Below, in pieces: positions 35,600 through 48,400 of a DNA stretch of 64,000 nt. The notes beneath the pieces are model-generated. The model was not told where the DNA came from. It was given only the letters and a program-made list of their open reading frames with translations, and did no database searches. The DNA lies in assembly GCA_021432605.1 (NCBI GenBank), contig MU271143.1, forward strand, positions 1,683,277-1,747,276. The letters are read 5' to 3'. Position numbers and translations under genes: made by a program. This stretch comes from Coniochaeta sp. PMI_546 (lineage: Eukaryota; Ascomycota; Sordariomycetes; Coniochaetales; Coniochaetaceae). The stretch's first letter is position 1. Every line of letters starts with the position of its first letter.

Positions 35600-38264
35600 A
35601 TGGCCGAAACCAAATTCCCGGGTGAGGGTGGTAGATACACTGCGGAGGTTCTGCTCTTCTTGCGCAATTCACCATTATGCGTCAAACCAGCTGCGCTCCC
35701 TCCTGCTGAGGAGTGGATGGGGTACGTCTGTCCTTGTCCTTGTAATCTTATGCAGGTCTACCTGCCTGCTTCGGTACGTAGCGTCATATTCTGACCAGGT
35801 GCTCTTCCAGTAGTCCGCCAGAAACCGTTCGAAATCAGGCCAAACCTGCGACCGAACGAACCAAGGCAGCAGACGCTTCTCTGCTGGATCAACGCCGACC
35901 TGGAATCGATCGGACCACATCCAGGAGCAGTGCGAGTGAGTCCTTCCATTTCTCCCGATACTGGTCCCGAAATGACTGTTGCTCAATGTTAATCTCTTTG
36001 TAGACCCTGAGGATATCATTCTCGGACCTCCAAGAACAAGCTTCGCGTCGGCGACCTCTATGAGAAGCAACAAGCTCGGCGAGGTGGAAAAGAGTGTCAA
36101 TGTTGAGTACCGAGACCGACCTGAGAGATTCAATTTCCGTGCCAAGACGACCGACGCGGACACCGGCAATGATCGTTTTAAGGACAACCGAGCGAACAAT
36201 TCCTTCCGCCGGCGAGGAGATGCCGACCAGGATAGCGAGGGCTGGAGTACGGTGAAACCGCGCAAGAGCTTCGGCACGGAGGGCGCTGAGCGCTTCCACG
36301 GCCGCATGGGAGGGTCTGACCGTACCACCGGTCGTGACGATAGAAGATTCCGAGACAGGGACGATCGTGACAACGGCGACCGCCGTAGCCGTAATATCGA
36401 TCAGACTATCAGAGAGAAAGACGGCGAGGATGCCGATGGATCCCGCTGGAACGGACTCAGCCGCAATAGGACAGAGCCGCGTCCCAAGGAGAACACCGAA
36501 GGAGCGCCACTCACGCAGCGCGAGCGCATCGACAGGGCGAAGAGCTGGAGAGATCGAAACCCTGAGGAAAAGCCTGTTGATAAGCAAGGCGACAGGCCGA
36601 ACGATCGAGGCTACGATCGCCGTTGGGACCGTGATAGGGATCACCGCGTGGAACGAGAGCCTGAGTGGCTGGACGAGCCTGCCGAGGAGAAGTCGCAAGG
36701 TCATACAGCAGAAGATTTTCAAAAGTTCATGGAGGCTATGAAAGCCAGTAGGGGAGGGCCTCATAAGACTAGCGAGGGAACGACTGCCGAAAAACCAGCT
36801 CCCGAACTCGTCGTCGAGATAGAACAGAAGGTGGTGTCGATGCCGGCCTCTGAATCTGGTCCGGACAAATTCTTCGCAGCCTATGGCGGAGGTGCAAGTC
36901 TCGAGATAGGCAGCCCTGCCGCCGAGGCAAAGGAATTATCCAGGCCCAAAACAGGGAAATCGTCGAGGTTTACCTCGTTCTTCTCTTCCCAGGATGACAC
37001 GCGAGGCAGGACTGAACCGCCAACTCCTGGGGCAGTGCCGCCGCCATCGAACGGCGTGAACCTTCTCGCTCAGCAGAACGATCCTGATAAGGAGGCATTC
37101 GCGGTCTTGCTGCAAAAGCTGCAACGTCAGAGTTTCACTCCGAGCTCACAGCCAACACAGCCTCAGGCTACCCCAAGCTTCTCGGAGCAGTCATCGACGC
37201 CAGCCATGACTCCCGGCTTGGCACCACGACTGACGCCAGGATTGACGCCAGGATTGCCGCCAAGCATGCAGCATGCGAAGAGCCCTCTAGCCTCCCCCGA
37301 GCCGTTCCAACAGTATGGAGGGGAACGTCGTGAAGAACCACGACTACGCGGGCCTCCGCAGCCACATCCAGTGCAGGATATACTGTCTCCTCGTCCAATG
37401 CCTCCACCATCCCAGCCGCCCGCCCCACGTCCGGAACAAACCTTGCACGATCTACTTGCTCAGCGCCAGCCGCCAGCCCCTCGCCCGGATCAAAACCTGC
37501 AAGATCTGCTTGCCCAGCGCCAGCACGGCATGAGCCAGGGTAGCGGCCGCCTTGAGCAGAGTCCGGCGCCAGTCAACAACAATAATGCCGAATTCTTGAT
37601 GCGCCTTATGCAGAGCGCACGTGCCGCGCCGGAGCCTCTTCGCACGGAGCAGCTGATGGTCAGAATGCCCCAGCCGACTAAACAAGTCAATCCGCCCAAC
37701 ATCCAGGAGCGGGAATCGGACTATCACAGAGAACGTACTGCGCCCCAGCCGCAACGTCAGATGCGTCCTCAGGGTGCTCCTGGGTTTTTCGATGAGCAAT
37801 TCCATTCTCCTGATAACGACGGTCGGCCCCAGCAACCTACCCAAATTCTTCAACGGCCGCCTCCACCTGGGCTAGACCACCACATCTCCCAGTTCCAGAT
37901 GGGCGGTGCGCCGCAGATGCCGCCTCAACGGCCCATGATACCTCCTCCGCCCGGCATCAATCTCATGAACAACCCTCGCAATGGGCCAGTCCCGGGGATG
38001 TTCCCGCCGAACTTCCCTCCAGGGGCCTTTCCGCCACCACCAGACAATATGGTCGGGCCTCCCGGACCGGGCCCTCGCAACATGCAGGGTCCGCCCGGAT
38101 TTTACGGTGCAATCCCTCCGCCAGGGTTGCCGGGGTACATGCCGCCTCTAAGTATGGGTGGGTTCCAGGGCCCTCCGGACGGAGGTCTGCCATTCGGAGG
38201 ACCTCCCTTCGATGGCCGAAACATGCCGCCTCACGGGGCTGGAGGGGCTTTTCGCAGACAGTAG
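35600..38264 (+). CDS. 4E-T-like eIF4E-binding protein (predicted translational repressor)
   Basis: Resembles the fungal members of the eIF4E-transporter family. Three exons, 35600-35721, 35811-35935 and 36004-38264, give 835 residues with matching phases. The start ATG gives MAETKFPGEGG and then YTAEVLLF, a perfect YxxxxL-hydrophobic eIF4E-binding motif at residues 13-19. Next comes the conserved NPEDIILGPPRTSFASAT, then an Arg/Asp-rich segment containing SEGWSTVKPRKSFG. The C-terminal half is Pro/Gln/Gly/Met-rich with short repeats (LTPGLTPGLPP, PAPRPDQ/EQ-LxDLLAQRQ twice) and probably disordered. Such proteins usually sit in cytoplasmic mRNP granules and repress cap-dependent translation. 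The family name is by motif recognition; the function is inferred. Confidence 0.82.
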
Positions 38265-39456
38265 TTCGGTCAGCAGCTCTGCCAGATTGGTTGCAAGAGT
38301 CCTTGCTTCCGTCATAACCGTGACTTGGCGGGGAGGTACTGAGATTTCTTGGCCGAGACTCTGGTCTCTTTGGTCGCCTAGCAGCCTCACCACCTCTGTC
38401 CATGTTGTAAGATGGATACTATGTGCCGTGCTAGTGGCACAGATATATGCGAACCTTTGGGAACCCACGATGCGCCAGAATCCTCTCCCGCCCTGGTCTT
38501 GCTTCATCTTCCAGCCACAGAGCTCCCGGGTTTGGAGTGGGCGATGTTAGGAGTATTGTATCAGATAATGATAGCATGGTTTTTTTTTAGGGAAACAGAC
38601 TTATATCACCGGTTTACCACTATGATCTACAGACAGCTTTTTGTTTGTGGTCCTCTTCTCCAGGTTGCCACCCTGGAGAGGCGCCTAGCGAAGGAACCAG
38701 ACAACCAGTGAAGAGAAATCAGGCTGCCTGTCACCGAAGTGGCTACTCTGCTAGTACTTCTTGGGAGGGGAAAGAAGAAAACAATGAGGTTTTCAGTCTT
38801 GCGTCGCTGTCTCTGTGCGATACATATGTGACTACACCCAATGAAGTCTACCAATGCACAGGCCCATATCCAGTACGAGCGTCCTGATTGGTTAGTGTGA
38901 CTAGATGCAGAAGTAATCCTAAATAGACCTGCAGCGAGTATGTCGAGTGTCAAAGCATGGTGTGTGCTTGGCTGTCCGACTCGGCCAGGCGATTAATCAC
39001 TGAGTGTGTGGTATCAAGTCGGGAGGGACCCATCGTCGGGAAAGAGGTAACCGGTAGTAATGCGGGTGTGACCCACTTTAACCCGAGCGGCATCTGATTG
39101 TGACATTGTGTAGAGGTAGACTGTAAAGGTACCATAGAAGCTCCATTCATCAGCCCCAGGTTTTAGCCTCGGCTCGCCTGCATTGGGGGCTCGAAGCTTC
39201 GACGTCAGCAGTCATTCTGTTATCCGGGATCCCAACCTTAAATCCAACATCCTCCTCCACTTCATCCTTTTCCGCACTTCAGATACTCTGTTCGGCACGA
39301 TATCACTTTGTAATACTCAAAGATAGACTTGACTTCGAGGCACAAATTTCAAATCAACTTGTAATATATCGACGAGGCCACGCAATTCCTGTGCCCCCCC
39401 GTCCCAAGTAGCTCCAGAATCCATCACGTACTCGTCATCCTTGATAGACGCTCCAC
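38265..39456. other. Intergene between 4E-T-like gene and peroxisomal Lon
   Basis: 1.2 kb between two genes on the same strand; should hold the 3' UTR of the first and the promoter and leader of the second. A T-run at about 38580-38589 and otherwise unremarkable sequence. No gene recognised. Confidence 0.5.
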
Positions 39457-42452
39457 ATGGCTCGCGGACAAACAGCAACGCTTCCACTCATCCCCTTGCC
39501 CAAAGGCACTGTGCTGCTCCCTGGTGTTATCCAGAGGATTCCGGTGTCGTCGAGCCGGCCAGATATAGCTTCGCTGCTCGCAACAGTCTACACTCGAGCT
39601 GCGACCAAGAGCCCAAACGGTCGAATCGACACGGTTCCTATCGCCTGCGTGCCCCTCGCGTCGCCATTCATCGGCCCAAACGGTCAGCTTCTTATACAGA
39701 ATGGCGAAAACCTTGATCTTCCCGAACGGACGCCCGTCAGCGCGGCAAACATAACAAAGGGTGACCTCTACGGCTGGGGCGTCGCCGCCAAGATCACTGG
39801 AGTTGAAGGCAGGGGCACTGGCGAATTCACCCTCCTTGTCGAGGGCGTTGGCAGGGTGCGGGTCGATAAGGTCTATTCCGATCGGCCATTTCTTGAAGCA
39901 AAAGTCGTGTATTACCAGGACGAGATTTCCCTCCTCGATGCTGCCCTCGGCGAGCTGTTCCAACAATTGCAGACCCTCTCGAGGGAGCTCGTGGCCATAC
40001 TCCGACTCACCTCGATTCTCCCGAGATCCGCTGGGTCGGGTGGCCTTTCTCCGTTGCTAGCGCGGCGACTTGACTTCTATATCGCCAAGAAAAAGCTCCC
40101 CGAGGCCGGCATATTAGCGGACTTCATGGCGAATATCATTGAGTGTTCCTTCGAGGAGAAACTGCAAGTGCTCGGCCTGACCGATGTCAAAGAGCGTCTT
40201 GCCAAAGTCATTGAGCTTTTGCATCGTCAAGTCGGCAGCATCAAGAACAACATCAAAGTCACCACTTTTACCACCACGACAATGCCCTTTAGTATCGAGT
40301 CTGATCCCAATCAAAGGCCAAATAACGCGAGGAGCCAGAGTAGGGGTCCAGTGCCGGGCATGGGAATGCCCTTTCCACCACCTTCTGGCTTCGGCGGCGT
40401 GGGAAATCAGGATGACGACCAGGAGCCAAATGAGATCGAGGAGCTCCAGAAGAAACTAGACGCTGCCAGACTCACGCCTGAGGCTGCCAAGGTGGCGAAC
40501 AGGGAACTCAAGCGACTGAAGAAGATGGTTCCAGCACAAGCTGACTATTCTGTCACGAGAACCTTTCTTGAAACTCTGGCCGAGATCCCATGGCAAGCGG
40601 TGACAGATGATCACCTAGGACCGAACACCCTGTCGAGAGCCAGGAAGCAACTTGACGATGACCACTACGGCCTGGAGAAAGTGAAGAAGCGACTTCTCGA
40701 GTACTTAGCAGTTCTCAGGCTTAAGCAGTCTATCAACGAGGAAATTGATACACAAATCAAGCAGGTCGAGCAAGAGACGGGCTTGTCTGAGCAAAGCAAA
40801 GATGACGACAACAAAGCTGCCCCGGATGCCGAGACCGCGGAGCGGATCAAGTCCAGCACGGCGAGACTGGAGGTTCTGAAAAGTAAACGGATGATTGACA
40901 AATCACCCATTTTGCTCTTGGTCGGCCCTCCGGGTGTTGGAAAGACGAGCCTCGCGAGATCCGTTGCGACGGCACTGGGAAGAAAGTTTCACCGCATTTC
41001 ACTCGGTGGCGTCAGAGATGAGGCGGAGATTCGAGGACACAGGAGGACCTACGTCGCCGCTATGCCTGGCTTGATCATTCAAGGGTTGAGGAAGGTTGGT
41101 GTTGCAAACCCCGTCTTCCTCCTGGACGAGATCGACAAGGTTGGGGGTTCCAACTTCCACGGCGATCCATCCGCTGCCATGCTGGAGGTGCTGGATCCCG
41201 AGCAAAATCACAACTTCGTGGATCACTACGTCGGAATACCATTTGATCTCAGCAAAGTACTCTTCATTGCGACGGCAAATTCCCTTGACACGATCCCGCC
41301 GCCGTTGCTCGACCGCATGGAGACCCTTTACATTCCTGGATATACGACACTTGAGAAGCGGCACATCGCAATGCAGCATCTTATTCCAAAGCAGATCCGC
41401 GTCAACGGTCTCAGCGAGAACCAGGTCTCATTCACTCCCGAGGTTGTGTCCAAGATCATCGAGTCGTACACCCGCGAGTCAGGGGTTCGCAACCTCGAGC
41501 GGGAGCTTGGCTCGGTCTGTCGCGCCAAAGCGGTTGAGTTCGCCGATGCCAAAGACGGTGGCCACCCTGAAACCTACAAACCGCAACTGACTCTCGAGGA
41601 CGTGGAGAATATCCTGGGCATTGAAAAGTATGACGAAGAGATTGCGGAGAAAACCAGTCGGCCGGGCATCGTGACAGGTCTCGTGGCGTACAGCTCAGGT
41701 GGTAACGGTAGCATCTTGTTCATTGAGGTTGCCGACATGCCGGGCACGGGCAGCGTTCAACTTACTGGTAAACTGGGCGATGTTTTGAAGGAAAGCTGCC
41801 AAGTAGCCCTTTCTTGGGTCAAAGCGAACGCATACGAGCTAGGCCTCACACACGATCCCACCGAGAACATCATGAAGAACCGGAGCATCCATGTGCACTG
41901 CCCGTCTGGCTCGATCCCCAAAGATGGGCCCAGCAGTGGAATTGCGCAAGCAATAGCTCTCATTTCACTGTTCTCGGGAAAGGCTGTGCCACCAACTATG
42001 GCTATGACGGTAGGTTTGCGAATGACCCCTAACCCTTATCCACCCTCCCTTCGTGTCTCTTTGGGTCGTTTCACGTCCGTCCCGCTTCAGTCGGACATTA
42101 ACTCAACGTGTCACATCTTAGGGCGAACTGAGTTTACGAGGCAAGATCACTGCGGTCGGAGGGATCAAGGAAAAACTGATCGGTGCCCTCCGAGCGGGCG
42201 TCAAGACGGTCCTCCTCCCGGCCCAGAACCGGAAAGAGGTGAAAGACCTTCCACAAGAAGTCAGGGATGGCTTACAGATCATCCATGTCAGGTATGTCCC
42301 TTCCACACATTCACTTCCGAGATGCACCTTGCAGAGCATGGCTTGTCTAACCCGCCTTCAGCCACGTTTGGGAAGCACTCAGCCATGTCTGGCCCGATGC
42401 GCATTGGCCCGGTCAGGATAAGTATCAGCATAGTTTTGAGAGTCGTCTGTAG
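39457..42452 (+). CDS. Peroxisomal Lon protease (LonP2 type) with C-terminal PTS1
   Basis: ATP-dependent serine protease of the peroxisomal matrix that degrades damaged proteins. Three exons, 39457-42009, 42122-42291 and 42362-42452, give 937 residues. An N-terminal LON domain starts at [15 protein letters not shown]. The AAA module has Walker [10 protein letters not shown] (about residues 490-498) and Walker [11 protein letters not shown] (about 552-561). The protease domain has the catalytic Ser in PKDGPSSG (Ser about 826). The partner Lys lies in GGIKEKL, encoded by exon 2. The protein ends SRL, a peroxisomal targeting signal type 1, supplied only by exon 3; there is no mitochondrial presequence. 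The intron 2 branch point GTCTAACCC precedes the acceptor at 42361. Reading through intron 1 would lose the catalytic Lys and the SRL. Confidence 0.96.
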
Positions 42453-45400
42453 GTTGCGAGCTAGCAACCCTATACCCCCAGAATGAAGCACCGGTCCATA
42501 CGTTACCTCTCTGCCTTGTCTATATGTGCAGCTCCAACGTTCTTTATGCTCCAAGCCCGGGTCATCTTCACTTAGATTTCGCACCGGTTAGCAATCACTT
42601 GACTGGTGAGAACACGCGAGACCTTCAAAGGTTTTGCCGCTTTCTTGGCAGCGCTGGCCAGTCGGTTATCATCATTGCCTAGTGCTCAACTTTGGCACCT
42701 CCTCTGCTATTGAAGCTTTGTCATGCAATTCGAAGTACTTGATGTAGTTAGAATGGCTTTCACTAGCACCGCCGTCCACCTCAGATATACCCTATGTCAC
42801 CTCCTTTTACTTGCCGGAGTATAAACTGTCACCCCCTTTGTTTTTATCCCCATGTCTCTTATTCTCCTATCTACCAAATCCGTGCTCGACTATAACGTTC
42901 CACCTCTCGTTGTCTGACCCTTATGGTGTTCTCGATTCACGAGCATTCCACTCAGCGTAATAGAGGGCAACGGTAAGCAAGCTCTCGTAAGGGCCCAGAA
43001 CGACAGGTAGCAGATGTTGTTGTGTTACAGAGACAGTAGAGATATCTCGGCTGTCTGGATATTGTTTTCGTATCTCTATGCGAAGATACTTCCCTCCACA
43101 ATCTGGCGCGGAGCCAGGGACTACACTGCATGTCAGATCTGGGGTACACAGCTGTGACAGTCTCGTAGAACTACCTCTGCTGGTGGCGGAGGCTTTGTAT
43201 TCGCACATGCACACCGCTGCAGAAGCAACCCAAGGCGGTCCCAAGTGTGACCTTTAATGAACGCATTTTGATGCCCTTGCGCGATGCTGTGTGCCCTCGC
43301 CTCGCGACCTCCCACCCGGCCTTACGGGCGACTACTAGTCTCGCTCTACGGTGCTTGTACTTGTATGACTGTCCCATTTCACGCATCAACCCGTCTTTGG
43401 TCGTTTCCCAGTATGTTGGAAGCCTCGCGTCCACCCCTTTTCGGCCGTCTCACTATCCATTTCTGGTTGCTGTCTGATCTGCGGGCTTTGTGTGGCGTGA
43501 CTGTGTGTCCGCATCTTTGCCTCCGAAGCCCTGTGTGAGCTTGGTTCAACGCTAGACACGCCCAGTCTTAAGTGTGATTCGTAATTTTGTTTATTTTATT
43601 TTTTTTATCTCCGGTGCTTTCGTCTACCACAGTGACACTGTCTTTCTCTTGGAGCCCCGTGCTGTCCACGGTGAATAGAGGACACGCCAAGATCAGAGAC
43701 CATCCGAGCTGAGAGGTTGGACGAAGAGCGCACGGCGGTTGCATCAAGGCGCAGTGTCACGATCTGTGGGTGGCTGAATCTCCCCGCCTATCGCCTATCC
43801 TCCATCATGTCGTGTATCCGTACCACAGCACCCATCTGGCTGGGAGTGGGAATCGGTTGCCGTCCTACCACGCCACCGGAAGGTGGGAAGATTTCTACTT
43901 GGCCGGTGCGATGTCCCGACGGAGGATGGTTCCGTGTTCACGTTCAGTCGGCGTCTGTCCCCAAACAGCCTATCCTGACGGCTAAGGGGTCTTAATGTTA
44001 AAAACGTTTACCTTGTATCATGGTCTTTGGTTACGGATATGTCATTTCTTCAGCTAGCGTATGTGGTGATGCGAGGACCTTAAGGTATGCTAGTCCACGC
44101 TGACACTATACAATGAGAGGAAGGCGGGTCGCTATCCCGAACTCCTCAACCGATTTATGGGGTATTAAGGATGTGGAAGCGAAGGTCGCTACCTTATTCT
44201 GGTTGGTGGCCAGCATGATTAAGGCAGAATCGATTATCGCGTGAGGATGCGTCAGCTTCCTTGCTGTCATCGCCTATGGCTAACATAAAGTGACAGACAC
44301 TCTTTGCGATGAGTTGAGTTCACATATTTTATCCATCACGTCTTTAACCAAAGCACACCTGATTTATGACGCAACGCCCCTGCGGCTTAGGCCGAGAGGA
44401 GTCAGTACCTGGTAGCAATCGACTTTATAACTTGGAGTCGATCTCCTGGATGATGGTATCTAAGTAAGGGAGCCTCACGGGTCAACCGGTAACTCACCCA
44501 TATCTGTTTAGTGTTATATATTGAGATCTATGTCCCTTCGCAAATAGAATGACATCAGTCAACGACTCATTCTTCATTCGAGCTAAGGAAAGCATGGGAG
44601 ATGAGGTTGTAACGGAATAAATTCTGGTGCCTGCTTAGGGTAAGTAGTCTGGTTTCAGATATATTGACCGCCGCACCCCTTGCCCAGGATACTGGGATAA
44701 GCACACCCTCACAAACCCGAACCAGTCGCCTGTCCGGGGTGGCCTTGTATAACGTGTTGTCGCGGACCGGCCTGAAAGAGGAATATGCCATCAAGCTGTC
44801 AAGTCGGACACTTCTTGAGACAGCCAGAATGCCAGCGCCAATCCTGGCTGAATGGGGTTGTGACGGCGCGTCACGGCGGTTCTATGGTTGCAGATTACTG
44901 TGGTAGAAGGAGGAAAAGAGGGTCGGGACAGAACTTCCTCGCACTACAACCAACCGGAACGCACCTCAGACACAGAGTGAGGTACCAATGCTGCTACACT
45001 TAGTTTCAACGGGGCTTGAATTGTCCGTGTTGTGGGAGATATTCGGGGGGAATCGAACGGTCTGAACCGGCCGCACATAACAAGCTCTTTGAGGGGTCAG
45101 TCATTTGTATTAGTTCGAGTGACAACACCTAGGTAGTTGGTGACGAGAGCTGTCTCTCAAGAAGCTACAACGTCGAGCGCTATGACGCGGGGATCGAGGC
45201 GTACGGCAGTGAGGAGCACAAAGGCCCGAAGCGGGAAGGATACAGCCGTTCGATAATCCGTAGTCCGGCTCCCAGATGGGCATGTTGCGGTCAAATCGGT
45301 CCGAGAGCTGACGCTGAGATGTCTCCGGCCCGGCTTATAATGCTGCTGCACGTTTACTATAGTAAGTATCCAGACAAGGCCAACAAAGATAGTGATACCT

Positions 45401-48400
45401 CTCCCCTGAGTCGACGCGGAGAGTTTCTGGCATCGGGCACTCAATGCTCACTTTACCAAGTTGACTTCTCCGTGGCCGCTCGGACTGGCATACTGGACCT
45501 CACCCCCGTAATGACGAGACTAATTCCGGGTCTCAATGGCACGGAGGGTCCAATGCCACATAAGATAGCATCCTTGCGGTCAACAACGTGGCTACGTGCG
45601 TATGCGTCGCGGGAGGAGCTGGCATCGCGGACTATTGACCGGGAGGGTATATAATCGCGACTCGAGCGGATACCCATGAAGCAGCATGAAGATCAACCAG
45701 GGACCTGCTGCTGGAACCGAATCTGGGACAAGCGGGACGCACTCGCTACCAGAGCTGCAGAGCTTGGAGAGTGTCACTGTGGTTCCACTCCGCAAAGTCA
45801 ACCAGAGATGCCAGGCTGTGGGAAGTATTGCTTCGCGGACTGACAGACCTGATAGGGTGCTTTTCGTCTGATCTTTCGTCTGATCTTTTCCGTCATGCCA
45901 GGCATTCACCCTGGTTAATTATCCCCAAGCAAGCTTATGTAAAGTTCACACAAGCAATGCTGTATCTGCATAATCGGCATTGGAGAGCAGTACACTCCGA
46001 ATTGGCCCAGTGCTCTCTCCCTTGTCGAGAGTCAGTTGCGCACCGTGCGGAGGGCGTGTCCTTCTGCAGACGGAGCCTAACACCGTAACACGTGGTCATC
46101 TAGCCAATTGTCCCCTGCACGGGCAGGCGGTGGTCGAACCCAGACCTTGTGACGCTGGTTTGACATGGGATGTGGTGGGGGGATTGGTGAGCACTACCGT
46201 CGCAGTAACTTGACAAAAATGGGCCGGATCTGACGGCATTTTCCTGCGCCCGTCAGGCGCAAATTCCCCGAACACCACAGGTAGATAAGTCTCCTCTGCT
46301 ACCTGCTCACGATCGAGTGCGCGTGAGAAGCTTCACAGGGCGGCTGGCCCGGAGCCCAAATATACCATGTCCAGAGACATCTTGAAGCTGAGATGAGGAA
46401 CAAGCAACGCTACCCTCTTCGGGCGCGACTAGTTCCACATATCTGGAATGCTAGCTGGCCGATGGCGGGGTCGCTAAAGTTCAAAAAAACCAAAGGAGCT
46501 ACCGCAATGACAATCAGGCCAACCACGTCGTCTGGAATTAGATCCAGCGCGGTGTTTACAATCACTGGCGTATCGGGGCAGCCCATATCGTCATGAAGCA
46601 GTGGAGGAGAAACTCGAGAAGCAGATTGGTGAACGATTACAACGAACGATGCGCGAAATCGGAGATATCTTTGCGCCCAGTTGCGCGCTTGCGACGTCCC
46701 ACATCTAGGAGCAAGGTACCTTACTCGCGGTTGGCGAGAATTTACTCGACCGACGCTGAGGCGGTCAATATGTTCGGTTCGAAATGAAGCATCGTCGTGG
46801 GCCAAGAGGGTCGAGGTTTTGACATCGCCGAAAAGGCAAGGCAAGTGCCAACGAGACCCCGAACGCCCCACCAATCGTGTGAGTACTGGATTTGGAAGGT
46901 GGGGCGCCTGAAGATCGAGAGATCTCATCTCATTGTTGTCAGTTGCACCTCATTAAAGAGCCGTGTCGATCCCCTGGCGAATTGAAGAATGTTGACTTCA
47001 GCACCATGCCCCAAGGATCATACGAGGGGAGATAGCCGCGGGTTGGCCTCATTGTAGCGAGCTTGAGACATATGTATATGCTCTTTGTGGGCGGGATTGA
47101 CATGTCAGTTGTGGCTTCGATCCGTGTACCACCCCCCTACCGTGAGGTGGGAAATGAGAGCACACTTGTAAGGGCCGCAGGATGAGCCGTGTGGTTGTCT
47201 GAGATAGTGAGCCTACAGAGATTCCATGTCACATCGCTCGCTCTTATTAGCCTCACCCGTTGTTAGTGGCATCGTAGCGTAAGGTCCTGTGCTAGACGTG
47301 TGTCTCATCTTGACAAGCGAACATACCGTACTAGCGTGCCGCCAAGGTAAGGTAGGTAAGTCTTACACGGTACTTACACCGCGTCACAGTGCCATAGTAG
47401 ACAATAGAGACCCGGCATAGTGCATGTAGTGTATCTTTTCACGGAGTATTGAAAATTAAGTAAGTTGCCACAGCTGGGACTTTGAAGCTCTCCGCATCGC
47501 ACCCGATTGGTTTACGCAGGCGTGTCTCGCCTGGGAGCCGAGGATGCATGCGAGGCTGGGAGCAGTTGGAGCTGGGACGACGCTCATGCTGTCAATATGC
47601 ACGTCTTTTATGTACGTGTGCTGGACATGGACCAGGGTTTGCGACTGGGTGCAGTTGTACTTGGGTACAAACGTTATATTCCAACTTGGTTCCTGGATCC
47701 TTTAATTTGCACCAGCAAGCACCCGAGGAAAATGACTAAGCCGACGGTTCATCTGACGTGACGAACCAGATCCTCACCGGCGCTGCCAGAGGTCTGATGA
47801 CAGAGAAGATACTCGCGAGAATCATGCCGCGTCCTAAAGTTAGGATGAAGATGAGGCACAATGGAATGGACATTATTACACTTTTGTTGTTCGGGGATTT
47901 TCGTTGCGCGGGTTTCAGCATCAGGTAGTTGCATGACACCACGGACCATCTCACACAAAACGTGACACCAAATTTACCAGGAACATGGAGTCAGGAAGCT
48001 CGGAACTCAGAACGGAAGGGCTAGGCGACTCGAGTCGGCAGCATGGTACATAACTGGCAGGCCATTGCGGTATGCATATTAACGCTAGACAGACAACGCG
48101 GTATACTAAGGTACAGCGTAGTGTGGCCAGAAACGTAATTCCAGACTGACGTATATAGCAAAATGTCCAAGTCCAAGTACGGTGAGTTGTCAGCTCAGCT
48201 CACCCCAGTCAAGACGCTGGTCATGACCCTGAACGTGACATCGAGGTGGTTGTGCTGAAGATCACCGATAGACGACCTGCACGATGCGCCTCAAAATCCA
48301 GTGGAGGATTAATGATCGTGCTATCACTCGTAGCTCTATAACGCACGGCATAAGTCACCCCAAGTATGCCCTATATTAGCCACGCGAGTATAATGCGCGT

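Noticed and set aside
35675-36764. Two long antisense frames (232 and 291 codons) over the 4E-T-like gene
   Set aside because: They mirror the Arg/Asp-rich sense coding sequence and cross its introns; no recognisable domain.
45035-45070. tRNA T-arm-like GTTCGATTCC on the minus strand
   Set aside because: No matching A-box at the right distance and no acceptor stem pairing.
45640-45871. TATATAAT followed by a 61-codon frame
   Set aside because: A TATA-like string alone is weak evidence in a fungal intergene, and the product has no recognisable feature.
46090-46160. tRNA-like TAGCCAATTG followed by GGTCGAACCC
   Set aside because: The B-box deviates from consensus, the T-stem does not pair, and no cloverleaf can be drawn.
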